64,000 bases of DNA from a virus, in IMG/VR virus record IMGVR_UViG_3300044642_000548, positions 1 through 64,000 of that record. One strand, 5' to 3'. Below the pieces are notes generated by a model. It did no database searches. It saw only the letters and a program-made list of their open reading frames with translations, and was not told where the DNA came from. The position numbers and the translations under genes are program-made. Positions 47,596-56,137 of the stretch are shown here, one piece after another; position 1 is the stretch's first letter, and each line of letters starts with the position of its first letter.

Positions 47596-48187
47596 CGTAT
47601 AATTGTTTTATAAAATATTCAAAATTAAAAGCCGGACTAACATCAGTAAAATCACTATCAAAATTACTTCTTGTCACAATACCTTCAACTTTTTCTACAC
47701 CATTTATTTTCGTATTATGTTCAACACTTTTTAAAGGAATTAACGTTTCTTTTGTTATTTCAACACATAGTTTAGCAGTTATTTTTAACTGTTCTTCAAC
47801 ATAAGGTTGCCAAAAAAAATAATCTCTCCATTTACGTTCAAAAACCTTTTGATTATAAATATCTCCAATCCAATTAATGTGTGAATTTTTTAATGGTTCT
47901 TTTTCTAACCATCCTAAATTTTCTAACGATATAACAATAGAGTTCATATCAACCTTATCATTACCATTATATTTACCATACTCATCGTTCTCCAATAACT
48001 GTAAAATCTTTCCATCTCTGGTAACAATATAGTTTGGTATCTTATTATACTTACCGTTATATCTATATTTTAGTGATTGTAAATAATCCTTTACGTTTCG
48101 GGATGTGTTGGTTAGTATAATTTGTTTTTTGTTTTGGTTCTTCCCGACTGATTGGAAGTTCCCGTATTTCATCAGTTCATCCAGCAT
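47588..48187 (-). CDS. Amidase_2-like fold lacking catalytic histidines (199 aa)
   Basis: Resembles N-acetylmuramoyl-L-alanine amidase (Amidase_2) in layout. QIILTNTSRNVKDYL sits where IVIHHTA belongs, NYIVTRDGKILQLLEND where HYvI.rdG.i.ql belongs, and NSIVISLENLGWLEK where siGIELEN belongs. VEGIVTRSNFDSDFTDVSPAFNF sits where v.GHs......kDPGpaFdw belongs. The zinc His positions (HHT, GH) are T/N and V/T here, so zinc-dependent hydrolysis is unlikely. It may bind peptidoglycan or be a structural protein. It neighbours envelope-like genes. Confidence 0.65.
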   Translation of the reverse strand: MLDELMKYGNFQSVGKNQNKKQIILTNTSRNVKDYLQSLKYRYNGKYNKIPNYIVTRDGKILQLLENDEYGKYNGNDKVDMNSIVISLENLGWLEKEPLKNSHINWIGDIYNQKVFERKWRDYFFWQPYVEEQLKITAKLCVEITKETLIPLKSVEHNTKINGVEKVEGIVTRSNFDSDFTDVSPAFNFEYFIKQLYDE

Positions 48188-49256
48188 TATTTTTAGTGTA
48201 TCTTAAAACTTTAGGACCTTCTTGAGTCGTTGTTGTTGTAGTCGTAGTTTCATCATCCAACATTATATCCATATACAAATTGTCAGATTCAAATAATTCC
48301 TCAATATTAGGAACTACCTTTCCTTTTTCCACAAATACTTCAACAGGAACCTCAACAATCTTCTCAACCTCTTTAATTACCTCAACAGGAACCTCAACTA
48401 TCTTTTCAATTATAATAGGATCAACTTCATCGGTTACTTCATCGGTACTTGGTCGTTTTCTATTTGCCTTAAACGCCTGATTAGTCGCAATAACTAATGT
48501 GATTGCCAATGGATCAAATACAAAAATCAAAATAAGAATAAATAAATTTGCAACTTCATTAAGTCCCCAACCACTTAATTCACTAACATATTTAATTGCT
48601 CCAAGTTCATTACCTTCAATCTCTTGGGATTCCATGTCCAATATTTTAATGTCTAATCTAGTTATACTGTCGTTCATTGCATCAATTTTACCCGACACAA
48701 TATCTCGGTTGTCTTGAGCAGATTTTAACTGTTTCTCAAATGATTGTCTATTTGCATTATTTGCTCTTGTTACAATTTGACCTGTTTGTCTATCCACAGT
48801 TTGAGTTGTTGTATTGCTTGATAACCCGTCTCTCAACTTTGAGATGTCCTTATCCAATATTGTTTTTTCTTTAGTGTACTCTAATTTAATCTCCTCAAAC
48901 CTGTTTTTTTTAACCTCAATGTTTTTAATCTGTTTATCATTGATCTCTAATTTTGCAATGTTTGATTGGAATCCAGTACTCAATAAACCGTATATTCCGA
49001 TGGATGTGATAATTGACAAAATAATTAATGCCATTGTTAAATAAATCTTCAATGCTCCGTAAGTTTCTTTCCATTTATCGTGTAAATAAGTCGCAATTGC
49101 TATCTTGGAAACTTCCAAAAACCCACCCATAATAATAACAGGTATAGCAACCCCCACAAACACTATTGATAGTCCAACAACACTATAATAAGCCGCAGTT
49201 CCCGATAGACCCAACGCACAAAATAATAAAAACCAAGGTAAAAATTTTTCTTTCAT
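48177..49256 (-). CDS. Multi-helix membrane protein with long coiled coil (359 aa)
   Basis: N-terminal helices (FLPWFLLFCALGLSGTAAYY, VGLSIVFVGVAIPVIIMGGF, YLTMALIILSIITSIGIYGL) precede a coiled coil (KKNRFEEIKLEYTKEKTILD). A later helix (LNEVANLFILILIFVFDPLA) follows. The C-terminus has an IVEVPVEVIKEVEK repeat shared with the gene at 54772, and a TTTTTTTT run. The frame opens upstream of the ATG at 49256, which is preferred (MKEKFLPW). Possibly a membrane-linked assembly or injection protein. Motif TATTTATA lies 17 nt upstream. Confidence 0.7.
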   Translation of the reverse strand: MKEKFLPWFLLFCALGLSGTAAYYSVVGLSIVFVGVAIPVIIMGGFLEVSKIAIATYLHDKWKETYGALKIYLTMALIILSIITSIGIYGLLSTGFQSNIAKLEINDKQIKNIEVKKNRFEEIKLEYTKEKTILDKDISKLRDGLSSNTTTQTVDRQTGQIVTRANNANRQSFEKQLKSAQDNRDIVSGKIDAMNDSITRLDIKILDMESQEIEGNELGAIKYVSELSGWGLNEVANLFILILIFVFDPLAITLVIATNQAFKANRKRPSTDEVTDEVDPIIIEKIVEVPVEVIKEVEKIVEVPVEVFVEKGKVVPNIEELFESDNLYMDIMLDDETTTTTTTTQEGPKVLRYTKNNAG

Positions 49257-49273
49257 AATAATTGTTATGTGTT

Positions 49274-49301
49274 TATAAATATCAATAATAACATATTTAT
49301 A
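49274..49301. promoter_or_regulatory. Divergent second-class motifs between 48177 and 49307 genes
   Basis: TATTTATA occurs on the minus strand at 49274-49281 for the 49256 start and on the plus strand at 49294-49301, 5 nt before the ATG at 49307. Both divergent genes carry the motif. Confidence 0.5.
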
Positions 49302-49306
49302 ATCAT

Positions 49307-49756
49307 ATGTCATTACTTAGGAACACAATATTAAAACATTTACTTATTGAACGGACTATTGGTAATATGTCAGTTAATTTAAATTCTGATTTTTATCTTG
49401 AGATAAATAGGGAAAATCACGCTTGGGCAAGAAGAATGAGGCCTGATTTGGAGGGTAAGGGTAAAGATTTAACAGGTAAATATAGTTACGATTATAATCA
49501 AAGAGAAATAACTAATTCCGAGATAAATGAAGTATTACTTAAAGCAAAAAATAAAATAGCCGAAAAAATAGTTTCCCACCATATAGTCACAAATGTAAGA
49601 TTTGTTGTTAAATCATTAAAATGGGAGATTGCAATTGCAATTCAACCTGTTCAAAAAAATGACTTAGAATGGACATTAAATGTGATCACTGTTTTTAGAG
49701 AATCAAAAGAAAATCCTTTTAGAGTTGCCGGTTGGCAAACAGTTATATGGGTATAA
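49307..49756 (+). CDS. Hypothetical protein (149 aa)
   Basis: A 149-residue plus-strand protein starting MSLLRNTILKHLLIERTIGN. It is beta-rich with a Trp-containing middle (NRENHAWARRMRPDLEGK) and an aromatic end (VAGWQTVIWV). Monocistronic, with its own second-class promoter motif, like other plus-strand units. No family recognised. The context suggests a late product. Confidence 0.65.
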   Translation: MSLLRNTILKHLLIERTIGNMSVNLNSDFYLEINRENHAWARRMRPDLEGKGKDLTGKYSYDYNQREITNSEINEVLLKAKNKIAEKIVSHHIVTNVRFVVKSLKWEIAIAIQPVQKNDLEWTLNVITVFRESKENPFRVAGWQTVIWV

Positions 49757-49784
49757 AAAACCCCCCACCGGTACCAGTGAGGGG
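49756..49784 (-). terminator. Terminator of the sigma-factor transcript
   Basis: On the minus strand a 9-bp stem CCCCTCACT/GGTGGGGGG (two G-T pairs) with loop GGTACC is followed by TTTTTT. It ends the transcript starting at the sigma gene after about 105 nt of structured RNA. Confidence 0.88.
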
Positions 49785-49889
49785 ATGTAGTTTCACTATA
49801 CCATATAGATATAGTTGAGGAATTTCACCCAGGGAACCTCGTGTCCCATTCCGCCGAGTTATAAGGGTAATCTCGGTTCAACCCTTTTC
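49785..49889 (-). ncRNA. Candidate pseudoknotted RNA after the sigma gene
   Basis: No ORF. On the minus strand AAGGGT...CCGAG...ACCCTT...CTCGG forms an H-type pseudoknot. Next, GGGA...GAGG...TCCC...CCTC can form a second. ACTATA...TATAGT is a stem-loop, and the terminator follows. The gap is more GC-balanced than its surroundings. It may be a regulatory 3' UTR of the sigma gene or a small RNA. Not a tRNA: no acceptor or T-arm pattern fits. Confidence 0.5.
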
Positions 49890-50690
49890 TTACAAATAAT
49901 CAAATAGTTCCGAACTATCGTTTCTTAATCGTCTTAACGCCTTTTCTTTAATCTGACGTACTCTTTCTTTTGTGAGACCAAAATCACTACCAATGTCCTC
50001 TAAAGTTCTTGGAGTTCCTGTTAACCCAAAGTAATCCCCAATGATTGACTTCTCACGATCATCTAAAACATCCAACAAGGTCATCATTTTTTCTTTTAGA
50101 ATATCTTTTGTATGAAAAGAAGCATCAGGAGCCTCAGCATCTTGATTCGCAATCATATCAATAAGAGTATCTCCCTCATCATTAATTCTCATGTCCAAAT
50201 CAATGATTGATGGTAATGTGGAAAATTTGTCTTCCAACTTCTTACCTGTCTGTTCCAACTCTTTCTTTGCTCTATGAAGATCTTGAACAACATTCACCGG
50301 TAATCTTATTGTTCTCGCATTATCATTTAACGATTGAATAATTGATTGTTTAACCCACCATACCGCATAAGATATAAATCTAAGGTCTTTTCCCCAATCA
50401 AAGTTTTTGATTGCCTTCATCAAACCATAATTACCCTCAGCAATTAGATCTTGTAAATCTAAACCTTGGTTTTGGTACTGCTTCGCCACAGTAATGACAA
50501 ATCTTAAGTTACCTATAAGAAGTTCTTCCTCAATTTGTTTTCTCTCTTTGTCTGAAATCTCATTTGATTTCATCTTAACGGCTAACTCACGCTCTCTGTC
50601 GGGAGTCATTACTTTGATTTTTCTGATGTCTTTAAGGTAGTGGTAAACTTCGTCTTGGTTAATAGGTATTCCTAAGTTTTTGTCCTTCAT
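49890..50690 (-). CDS. Primary-type sigma-70 factor (266 aa)
   Basis: Region 2: EELLIGNLRFVITVAKQYQN, LDLQDLIAEGNYGLMKAIKN, then the -10 recognition and melting helix LRFISYAVWWVKQSIIQSLN. Region 3: IRLPVNVVQDLHRAKKELEQ. Region 4: RTLEDIGSDFGLTKERVRQI, the canonical helix-turn-helix. It closely resembles the short RpoD of Bacteroidota (about 287 aa). Phage RpoD copies are unusual. It could sustain or redirect recognition of TAnnTTTG promoters. Its 3' end leads into a candidate structured RNA. Confidence 0.95.
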   Translation of the reverse strand: MKDKNLGIPINQDEVYHYLKDIRKIKVMTPDRERELAVKMKSNEISDKERKQIEEELLIGNLRFVITVAKQYQNQGLDLQDLIAEGNYGLMKAIKNFDWGKDLRFISYAVWWVKQSIIQSLNDNARTIRLPVNVVQDLHRAKKELEQTGKKLEDKFSTLPSIIDLDMRINDEGDTLIDMIANQDAEAPDASFHTKDILKEKMMTLLDVLDDREKSIIGDYFGLTGTPRTLEDIGSDFGLTKERVRQIKEKALRRLRNDSSELFDYL

Positions 50691-50693
50691 TTA

Positions 50694-51185
50694 TTAATTT
50701 TTGATTGATTGTGAATAATTATCTAATTTTTCTTTTTCTTCTTTTGTTAAGGATTGTACTCCCTGATCTTTAATTTTCTCTAAAATCTCGTCTATTGTTA
50801 GATAACAAATACTGTGATTTGACCCACTAAAACTTTCCTTTAGAAACTCAATAAAGTTAGGGGATATATCTCCACTATCTTCATTTTGACTATTAACCGC
50901 CATAAGGTGTTTGAGATGATCTGGTTCCATGTTTGAAGCAATCACCTTTGGTGTTGGGATTAAAATATACTTAAAATAACCGATATCTTCTGTTATAATA
51001 TCAACATACATTGATAATTCACTATGTGACATCTCAGTCACAAAGTTAAAAACTACGTGTGATGGACCGAATACATATTTAATCTCATCCGAATCAACGA
51101 TTGGTGATAATTCTTCGGCAATTTGGTGAATATCATCTTCGGTTTTTTCTCCTTCCGAATAATAAACAAAAAGTAAGTACTTCAT
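50694..51185 (-). CDS. Hypothetical protein (163 aa)
   Basis: A 163-residue protein starting MKYLLFVYYSEGEKTEDDI. Its tail ILEKIKDQGVQSLTKEEKEK resembles the C-terminal ILDKI..kG..sLt.eEk motif at the ends of Bacteroidota rhomboid proteins; no rhomboid domain is present. It heads the sigma-factor unit, 3 nt upstream of it, and has a host-type -7 box. Function unknown. Confidence 0.65.
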   Translation of the reverse strand: MKYLLFVYYSEGEKTEDDIHQIAEELSPIVDSDEIKYVFGPSHVVFNFVTEMSHSELSMYVDIITEDIGYFKYILIPTPKVIASNMEPDHLKHLMAVNSQNEDSGDISPNFIEFLKESFSGSNHSICYLTIDEILEKIKDQGVQSLTKEEKEKLDNYSQSIKN

Positions 51186-51210
51186 ATATTTGTGTTTTTA
51201 ATTAATTCAA

Positions 51211-51218
51211 CAAAGATA
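51211..51218 (-). promoter_or_regulatory. Bacteroidota-type -7 box (TATCTTTG)
   Basis: Minus-strand TATCTTTG, 25 nt before the ATG at 51185, in a 63-nt gap after the endonuclease VII gene. It matches TAnnTTTG; the -33 element is unclear. It probably drives the small gene and the sigma factor. Confidence 0.6.
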
Positions 51219-51248
51219 CTAAATTATTTAGTATATGTACTAATTTTT

Positions 51249-51782
51249 TTAGGCATTTATACTATTTTTTTTCAATTCCTCAGGTATAACAGAATATTCT
51301 TTATCATTATTAAGTTTATTCCTTTGGTCACTTAATGACATATTACAATGACCACATATATAACCAAGAACTGTATCATCTATATGATGTTTGTGCCAGT
51401 TACCAATCCAAGATCTATCACATTTTGGACAAACATCTCCTTTTTTTGGTTTAGGTATTTTTTTAGAGTTTTTAAAAACCTCACTTCTACCATTATTAAT
51501 TTTTTTTGAGCAAGTTAGACATATCGCATTTGATCTCATCAAATAACCATTTTTATCTACCCTACCTTGATAAAAACTAAATTGTGTGGCCGGTAAAAAT
51601 TCTAAACACTCCCTACATTCCAAATGACCCTCAGGGATCCCCATTGTTAAAATCAATTTAACGTTTTCTAAATTTTCCGCAATAATTGCACCATTTGATT
51701 TAGTATTTGTTAAAAGATCTCTATTTGATAGTTCCTTTATAATTTCATCTAAAGAAACATCAGATAAGTCAACTTTATCCAT
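51249..51782 (-). CDS. Endonuclease VII-like HNH nuclease (177 aa)
   Basis: Zinc and catalytic features of phage T4 Endo VII (gp49) type. VCPKCDRSWIGNWHKHHIDD then LGYICGHCNMSLSDQRN gives two CxxC pairs and an HH-D HNH core. An N-terminal CRECLEFLPATQF plus ICLTCSKKI adds another zinc ribbon. It resolves branched DNA such as Holliday junctions before packaging. It lies directly downstream of sbcC. Confidence 0.88.
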   Translation of the reverse strand: MDKVDLSDVSLDEIIKELSNRDLLTNTKSNGAIIAENLENVKLILTMGIPEGHLECRECLEFLPATQFSFYQGRVDKNGYLMRSNAICLTCSKKINNGRSEVFKNSKKIPKPKKGDVCPKCDRSWIGNWHKHHIDDTVLGYICGHCNMSLSDQRNKLNNDKEYSVIPEELKKNSINA

Positions 51783-51783
51783 G

Positions 51784-54159
51784 TTAATTTAACACTCTTG
51801 ATACATTATTTTCCTTTTCAATTTTTACAATAGTATCGCCCCACTGACTAATCATTGGGTTGTGGCTAATTAGGAACACTTTACCAAAATACTCTTTAAT
51901 TTTTTGGAAGAACTCAGATACCATCTCAAGGTTATCATTTGATATTTTTCCAAATACCTCATCAAATACTACAATATTTGGTTTCGGTAATGTGCAAATT
52001 TTACTTAGTACCGAACGTAACGCTAAAGACGCAATTGTTCTTTCATAACCTGATCCCGAAACCATTAATTTTTCAATACCAGTGCTATTATCGACCATCA
52101 AAAATTCAACTTCATTTTTGTCATTAATTCTAATTTCTAATTTGAAGTAACAACTATCTTCCATCAATCTTTGTAGTTCTGAGTTAATCAGTGGCATCAT
52201 TGTTTTCATAATAATTTTTGATAACCCATTTTTACCGTACGCCTCTAAATAAATTTTGTAAATTTTTTCTCTACCCTCTTCTAACTTAATCTTATCAATT
52301 AATCCTTCGTTATTAACAATCTTCTCGTTAAATGATTTGATTTGATATTCATTATTTGAAATTTGAGAGTTTTTATTCTTTTTAATGTTTTCAAGTTCAT
52401 CCAATCTTAGATCCGCCTTAATCAACATTTCATCAATTTTAGTGTTCTCTTTGATTTTATCCTGAACTTTACCCCAACTATCCAATTTACCTTTTAAGGT
52501 CCCAATCTTCAAATCACAACTTTCAATACTTAACTCATATTTTTCTTTGATAAGTTTGTTTTTTTCATACTCATCAAAATCTTTTTTAAGTTGTACGAAC
52601 TGTTGTTCTCTGCCGGATAAATCCGTCATTAAGGTTGTTTTTTGGTCTCTATGCGTGATATAAACGGCAAGTTGACTAATTTTTTGTTGAGTTATTGAAG
52701 CGTTCATTAACTCAATTCCACAGTGCTCACATTTGATACCATCACTCACAGAACTCTTCAATTTCTCAATCTCATTGATCTGTGTATCAAGCTCAATTTT
52801 CAACTTAAAGGTATCGTTATACTCCTCTTTAATTTTATCATGTTGGTCTTCGTGATAAAATTCTTTTGGTTCAATAACTTTAAGTTCTTCTGATTTCTTT
52901 TGAAACCCTGTTTTCTCTCGTTCCAAAGAATCAATTTCCTCCTGAGTTTTAGTCGGGTTCATCAAACTGATTTCATGGTCAATGTCTCCGTGTTTTTTCT
53001 TCAACATATCGTCACGATACTCTTTCCCTTTCAGGATTTTCTCATCAACATCACCAATCTCTGTTTTTAATACCTCAATTTGATCATTTAATTCAGCGAT
53101 TTGAGTTACATAAGTTTCATTATCTGTTTTCAACATTTCAGAATTATAAATGTTAGATAATTTTGACTTGTTGAAGTCCGAATAAACTTCTTTTGCAACT
53201 TCCTCTTTCCGTTTCAAAAACTCAAGTCCCATAAAACGAGACAACACTTGACCTCTTGCCGTTGGTTTTGATTCCAACAATTCCTCAAGGTTTGTTGCCG
53301 TAGTTAAAATGGTCATAAGGAAATCTTCCTTTGTACCGATGGAATTCTTAATGAACGCCTCAGTTTCCCTTCTTTGTTCTCCAGTGAAGTTTTGTAAACT
53401 ACCGTCAGCCAATTTTTTGAAGAAGTCCAATTCTGTCTTAACATTCCATTCACCTTTCTTAGAAAGTTTTCTTTCAATGTTTCTAACTATGATGTACTCC
53501 TCACCATCAATTGTGATCTCACCTTTAACCGTTACTTTATTTTTGTCAGTAAATCGGTTGAAGATTTCCTCCGCTTTAGTAGTTTTTGTCGTCTCATTAA
53601 AAAATAAGAACATTAACAAATCCACCGTAAGAACTGTTTTTCCCCCAAAGTTTGGTGGGTTTGATTCTACAACCACAACACCATCACACTTATCAAAATC
53701 CAATCTTTGGTTCTCACCATATGATAAGAAATTAGAGAACTCTATGTTTCTGATATACCATTTCTTGAATTGTGTGGTTTCAACTTCCTCTTCTTGCATT
53801 TTGTTCTCAACCATTCTGTTGATCCCTAAAACGTCATCCAAGTGACCGTCATAACCTTTTGATTCCAAGAATTTTTTCAACAAGTCAAGTTGGTAATTAA
53901 CGTCAGCAACATTCACCGATACATCAATAGTTTGCATACTATCTTTCTCAATGTTTTTAACCTTAGTTAATACATTCACATTAGTCGTGTTATATTTCTT
54001 TTGGAAATAATGTTTAACACTCTTAATCTTATCTTGTGTGAAATTTTCAGGTAAGTCCTCCCATACAACTTGAATTGATGGGTTTTCAAACGTAGAAAAA
54101 TCTAAATCTTTTATCATTATATTGTAATTGAATAATTTTGGGGGATTGAATAAATCCAT
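51784..54159 (-). CDS. sbcC: SbcC/Rad50-like ATPase, T4 gp46 type (791 aa)
   Basis: Walker A sits in ESNPPNFGGKTVLTVDLLMF (about residue 170); the first Gly of GxxGxGK is not typical. Long coiled coils flank a zinc hook GIKCEHCGIELM near residue 476. The signature and Walker B (ASLALRSVL, NIVVFDEVFGK) are near the end. A roughly 130-residue N-terminal extension precedes the ATPase. It works with SbcD (55358) to process DNA ends for recombination-dependent replication. Length fits. Confidence 0.93.
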   Translation of the reverse strand: MDLFNPPKLFNYNIMIKDLDFSTFENPSIQVVWEDLPENFTQDKIKSVKHYFQKKYNTTNVNVLTKVKNIEKDSMQTIDVSVNVADVNYQLDLLKKFLESKGYDGHLDDVLGINRMVENKMQEEEVETTQFKKWYIRNIEFSNFLSYGENQRLDFDKCDGVVVVESNPPNFGGKTVLTVDLLMFLFFNETTKTTKAEEIFNRFTDKNKVTVKGEITIDGEEYIIVRNIERKLSKKGEWNVKTELDFFKKLADGSLQNFTGEQRRETEAFIKNSIGTKEDFLMTILTTATNLEELLESKPTARGQVLSRFMGLEFLKRKEEVAKEVYSDFNKSKLSNIYNSEMLKTDNETYVTQIAELNDQIEVLKTEIGDVDEKILKGKEYRDDMLKKKHGDIDHEISLMNPTKTQEEIDSLEREKTGFQKKSEELKVIEPKEFYHEDQHDKIKEEYNDTFKLKIELDTQINEIEKLKSSVSDGIKCEHCGIELMNASITQQKISQLAVYITHRDQKTTLMTDLSGREQQFVQLKKDFDEYEKNKLIKEKYELSIESCDLKIGTLKGKLDSWGKVQDKIKENTKIDEMLIKADLRLDELENIKKNKNSQISNNEYQIKSFNEKIVNNEGLIDKIKLEEGREKIYKIYLEAYGKNGLSKIIMKTMMPLINSELQRLMEDSCYFKLEIRINDKNEVEFLMVDNSTGIEKLMVSGSGYERTIASLALRSVLSKICTLPKPNIVVFDEVFGKISNDNLEMVSEFFQKIKEYFGKVFLISHNPMISQWGDTIVKIEKENNVSRVLN

Positions 54160-54161
54160 TT

Positions 54162-54404
54162 TTATTTTTGTAACTCAGAAACTTGGTCTTCAACTTGTGA
54201 TTCATTAACCTCTACTTCTTCAACAACTTGAAACCCTAATTCTTGTCCGTTTAATTCAACATTTAGGTTTTCTTCATTTTCCATTGCCATTTTTCGTGCC
54301 TCAAACATTCGTTCAATTGCCTTGTTCATTGCGTATTTGTCTTGTGCAATTTTTCTGTTTCGTTTTTCCACTTTTGCTCTGTGAGCCTTTGCCGCTTTTC
54401 CCAT
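54162..54404 (-). CDS. Small basic/acidic hypothetical protein (80 aa)
   Basis: Starts MGKAAKAHRAKVEKRNRKIA: strongly basic, then a helix, then acidic (VVEEVEVNESQVEDQ). The basic start could bind nucleic acid. It lies 2 nt from sbcC and 17 nt from the membrane gene. Function unknown. Confidence 0.65.
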   Translation of the reverse strand: MGKAAKAHRAKVEKRNRKIAQDKYAMNKAIERMFEARKMAMENEENLNVELNGQELGFQVVEEVEVNESQVEDQVSELQK

Positions 54405-54421
54405 TGTTATATTATTTGTTA

Positions 54422-54775
54422 TTATTTATTACTCGGTCTATTTTCTTCAAACCATTCAATTATTGCATTAATCCCCCAAACTGAACCTGCGGATAACATT
54501 CCATCAAAGAATACGGAATAATATTCATTAAGTCCAATAAAATGTGAAATTGGTGAATAAAAAGTTAATGATAGGAAAAACCCTACCCATGTTCCCGTAC
54601 ATAACATACAAGAAATTAAGTCAGATACAAATTTAAAAAATGGTCTAGTTAAGAACCATCCTTCATTACTACCCGCTTTTTTAATATTATTTCTCAACCC
54701 ATTAAAGATTGATCCATACACTAATATTGTGGTCATACCATATGCCACAATCATCCAAATTAATAATTCTATCAT
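54422..54775 (-). CDS. Membrane protein (117 aa)
   Basis: Starts MIELLIWMIVAYGMTTILVYG, with a second hydrophobic segment (CTGTWVGFFLSLTFYSPISH) and a third near FFDGMLSAGSVWGINAIIEWF. A membrane protein with about three helices inserted between the recombination genes. Its start overlaps the coiled-coil gene stop by 4 nt. It has no recognised family. Confidence 0.7.
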   Translation of the reverse strand: MIELLIWMIVAYGMTTILVYGSIFNGLRNNIKKAGSNEGWFLTRPFFKFVSDLISCMLCTGTWVGFFLSLTFYSPISHFIGLNEYYSVFFDGMLSAGSVWGINAIIEWFEENRPSNK

Positions 54776-55386
54776 AATCTATTATTTAAATTTGATCCCC
54801 TAAGAAAAACAGCCCCTTTATTTGAACTGATGTTCTCAAGATCTCGGTTTATTTTTTCTAATTCTTTTATTCTTTCGTTTTTTGTTTGAAGTTCTTTTCT
54901 TAAGGTAAGTAATGTTTCTTGTAACATTTCCATCCTATCATCCGGTTTCTCAACCTCTTTAATGACTTCAACGATTTTCTCCACCTCTTTGATTACTTCA
55001 ACCGGTGGTTTGTCTACAATTATGTCTAAATTACGTCTAAGTTCGTCTAATTCTTCATCCTTTTTAGACATTTCATTTTCCAACTTGGTAATTTTTTCAA
55101 CAAGTTCGTTTTCGTTATTTTGGTCACGTATGTATTCTATTTTTGTAATAACTTTTTCAACAGGAACCTCAACTATTTTCTCAACCTCTTTGATAATTTC
55201 AACAGGAACTTCTACAATTTTTTCTTGTTCGGTTTCCCCTAAAAATCCATATTTCTTTATATCAAACCCTTGTTTGAAACATAAATACATAAAGTTGTTT
55301 ACGTCTTTTATTTCTTGGGATTCACAAAATGCCATTACTAACTGAATCGTTTCCTTACTAAATATTTTGGAGTTTTTCTGTTCCAT
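54772..55386 (-). CDS. Coiled-coil protein with IVEVPVE repeats (204 aa)
   Basis: From the ATG at 55386 (MEQKNSKIFSKETIQ) it has a short folded start, then tandem EKIVEVPVE-type segments (VPVEIIKEVEKIVEVPVEKV and PPVEVIKEVEKIVEV). These are followed by long coils (LTLRKELQTKNERIKELEKI). The frame opens at TTG 55401. The same peptide, and similar DNA, occurs at the end of the membrane protein at 48177. It lies between SbcD and the membrane gene. Function unknown. Confidence 0.68.
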   Translation of the reverse strand: MEQKNSKIFSKETIQLVMAFCESQEIKDVNNFMYLCFKQGFDIKKYGFLGETEQEKIVEVPVEIIKEVEKIVEVPVEKVITKIEYIRDQNNENELVEKITKLENEMSKKDEELDELRRNLDIIVDKPPVEVIKEVEKIVEVIKEVEKPDDRMEMLQETLLTLRKELQTKNERIKELEKINRDLENISSNKGAVFLRGSNLNNRL

Positions 55387-56137
55387 TTTCAATGTCTTCA
55401 AATGATTTTATGGAGAACTTTAAAAATGGTTTTGGGTTCGGTAGATCAACATACGAATATTCTTTTTTGACAATGTCATAAATACCATATCCATGTTTGC
55501 CAATACTTTCTCCAATATTCTGTTGAATAGGGCTTCCAATCATATAACCTTTACCGGTTTTGAATTTGAATTCCTGTCTTTTATGTATATCACCACATAG
55601 TACGGCTTCAAGTCCGTTGAACTTATCCACATCATATGCTTCTTCTCCAAAATCAAAACCAAGATCGGTTTTCATTCCTTGAATTGGTCCGTGAAATAAA
55701 CCAATTTTAATTCCCGTGGCAACATTCAAATCCGGTGGGATATTAGCCTGATATTGCGAATAGACACACCAACTAATATTCTCATCCTCATACACACCTC
55801 TATCTCGGTAGTACACAATATCCTCATTCCTCAAAGAATTAATAATAGGAGTAAGAGCATCTAATCTTTCGGTATTGTTTACCAAAAAGTCGTGATTACC
55901 AGGTATAATAACAGTTTTAGCAATGAATGAACATTCAGTTAAAATCCAAGCAACAATCTCAATAAGTTCGGGTGTTATTTGGTTTTTAGAATGAACTAAA
56001 TCACCCGTAAATATTATACGGTCAGGTTCTAATTCTTTCCATTGTTTAATTGCCGTCTCTAATATTGATCGGTATAAATCGTGATCTTTAAATAATCTGA
56101 TATGTAAATCAGAAAAGTGTACTATTTTCTTAATCAT
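55358..56137 (-). CDS. sbcD: SbcD/Mre11-like nuclease, T4 gp47 type (259 aa)
   Basis: Phosphoesterase metal motifs in order: VHFSDLHIRL (DxH), IIFTGDLVHS (GD), VIIPGNHDFLVN (GNHD), IGLFHGPIQG (H), AVLCGDIHKRQ (GDxH). It is short for the family (about 340), as in phages. It forms the recombination complex with the SbcC-like protein. It overlaps the next gene upstream (56130) by 8 nt. Confidence 0.93.
   Translation of the reverse strand: MIKKIVHFSDLHIRLFKDHDLYRSILETAIKQWKELEPDRIIFTGDLVHSKNQITPELIEIVAWILTECSFIAKTVIIPGNHDFLVNNTERLDALTPIINSLRNEDIVYYRDRGVYEDENISWCVYSQYQANIPPDLNVATGIKIGLFHGPIQGMKTDLGFDFGEEAYDVDKFNGLEAVLCGDIHKRQEFKFKTGKGYMIGSPIQQNIGESIGKHGYGIYDIVKKEYSYVDLPNPKPFLKFSIKSFEDIENGTEKLQNI

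Noticed and set aside
49785-49889. tRNA gene
   Set aside because: A GGTTCAACCC-like stretch on the plus strand hints at a T-arm, but no acceptor stem or anticodon arm fits and the terminator lies on the other strand's 3' side.
53309-53845. Long plus-strand ORF inside sbcC
   Set aside because: The opposite frame codes for the clearly recognised SbcC-like protein; this is a shadow.
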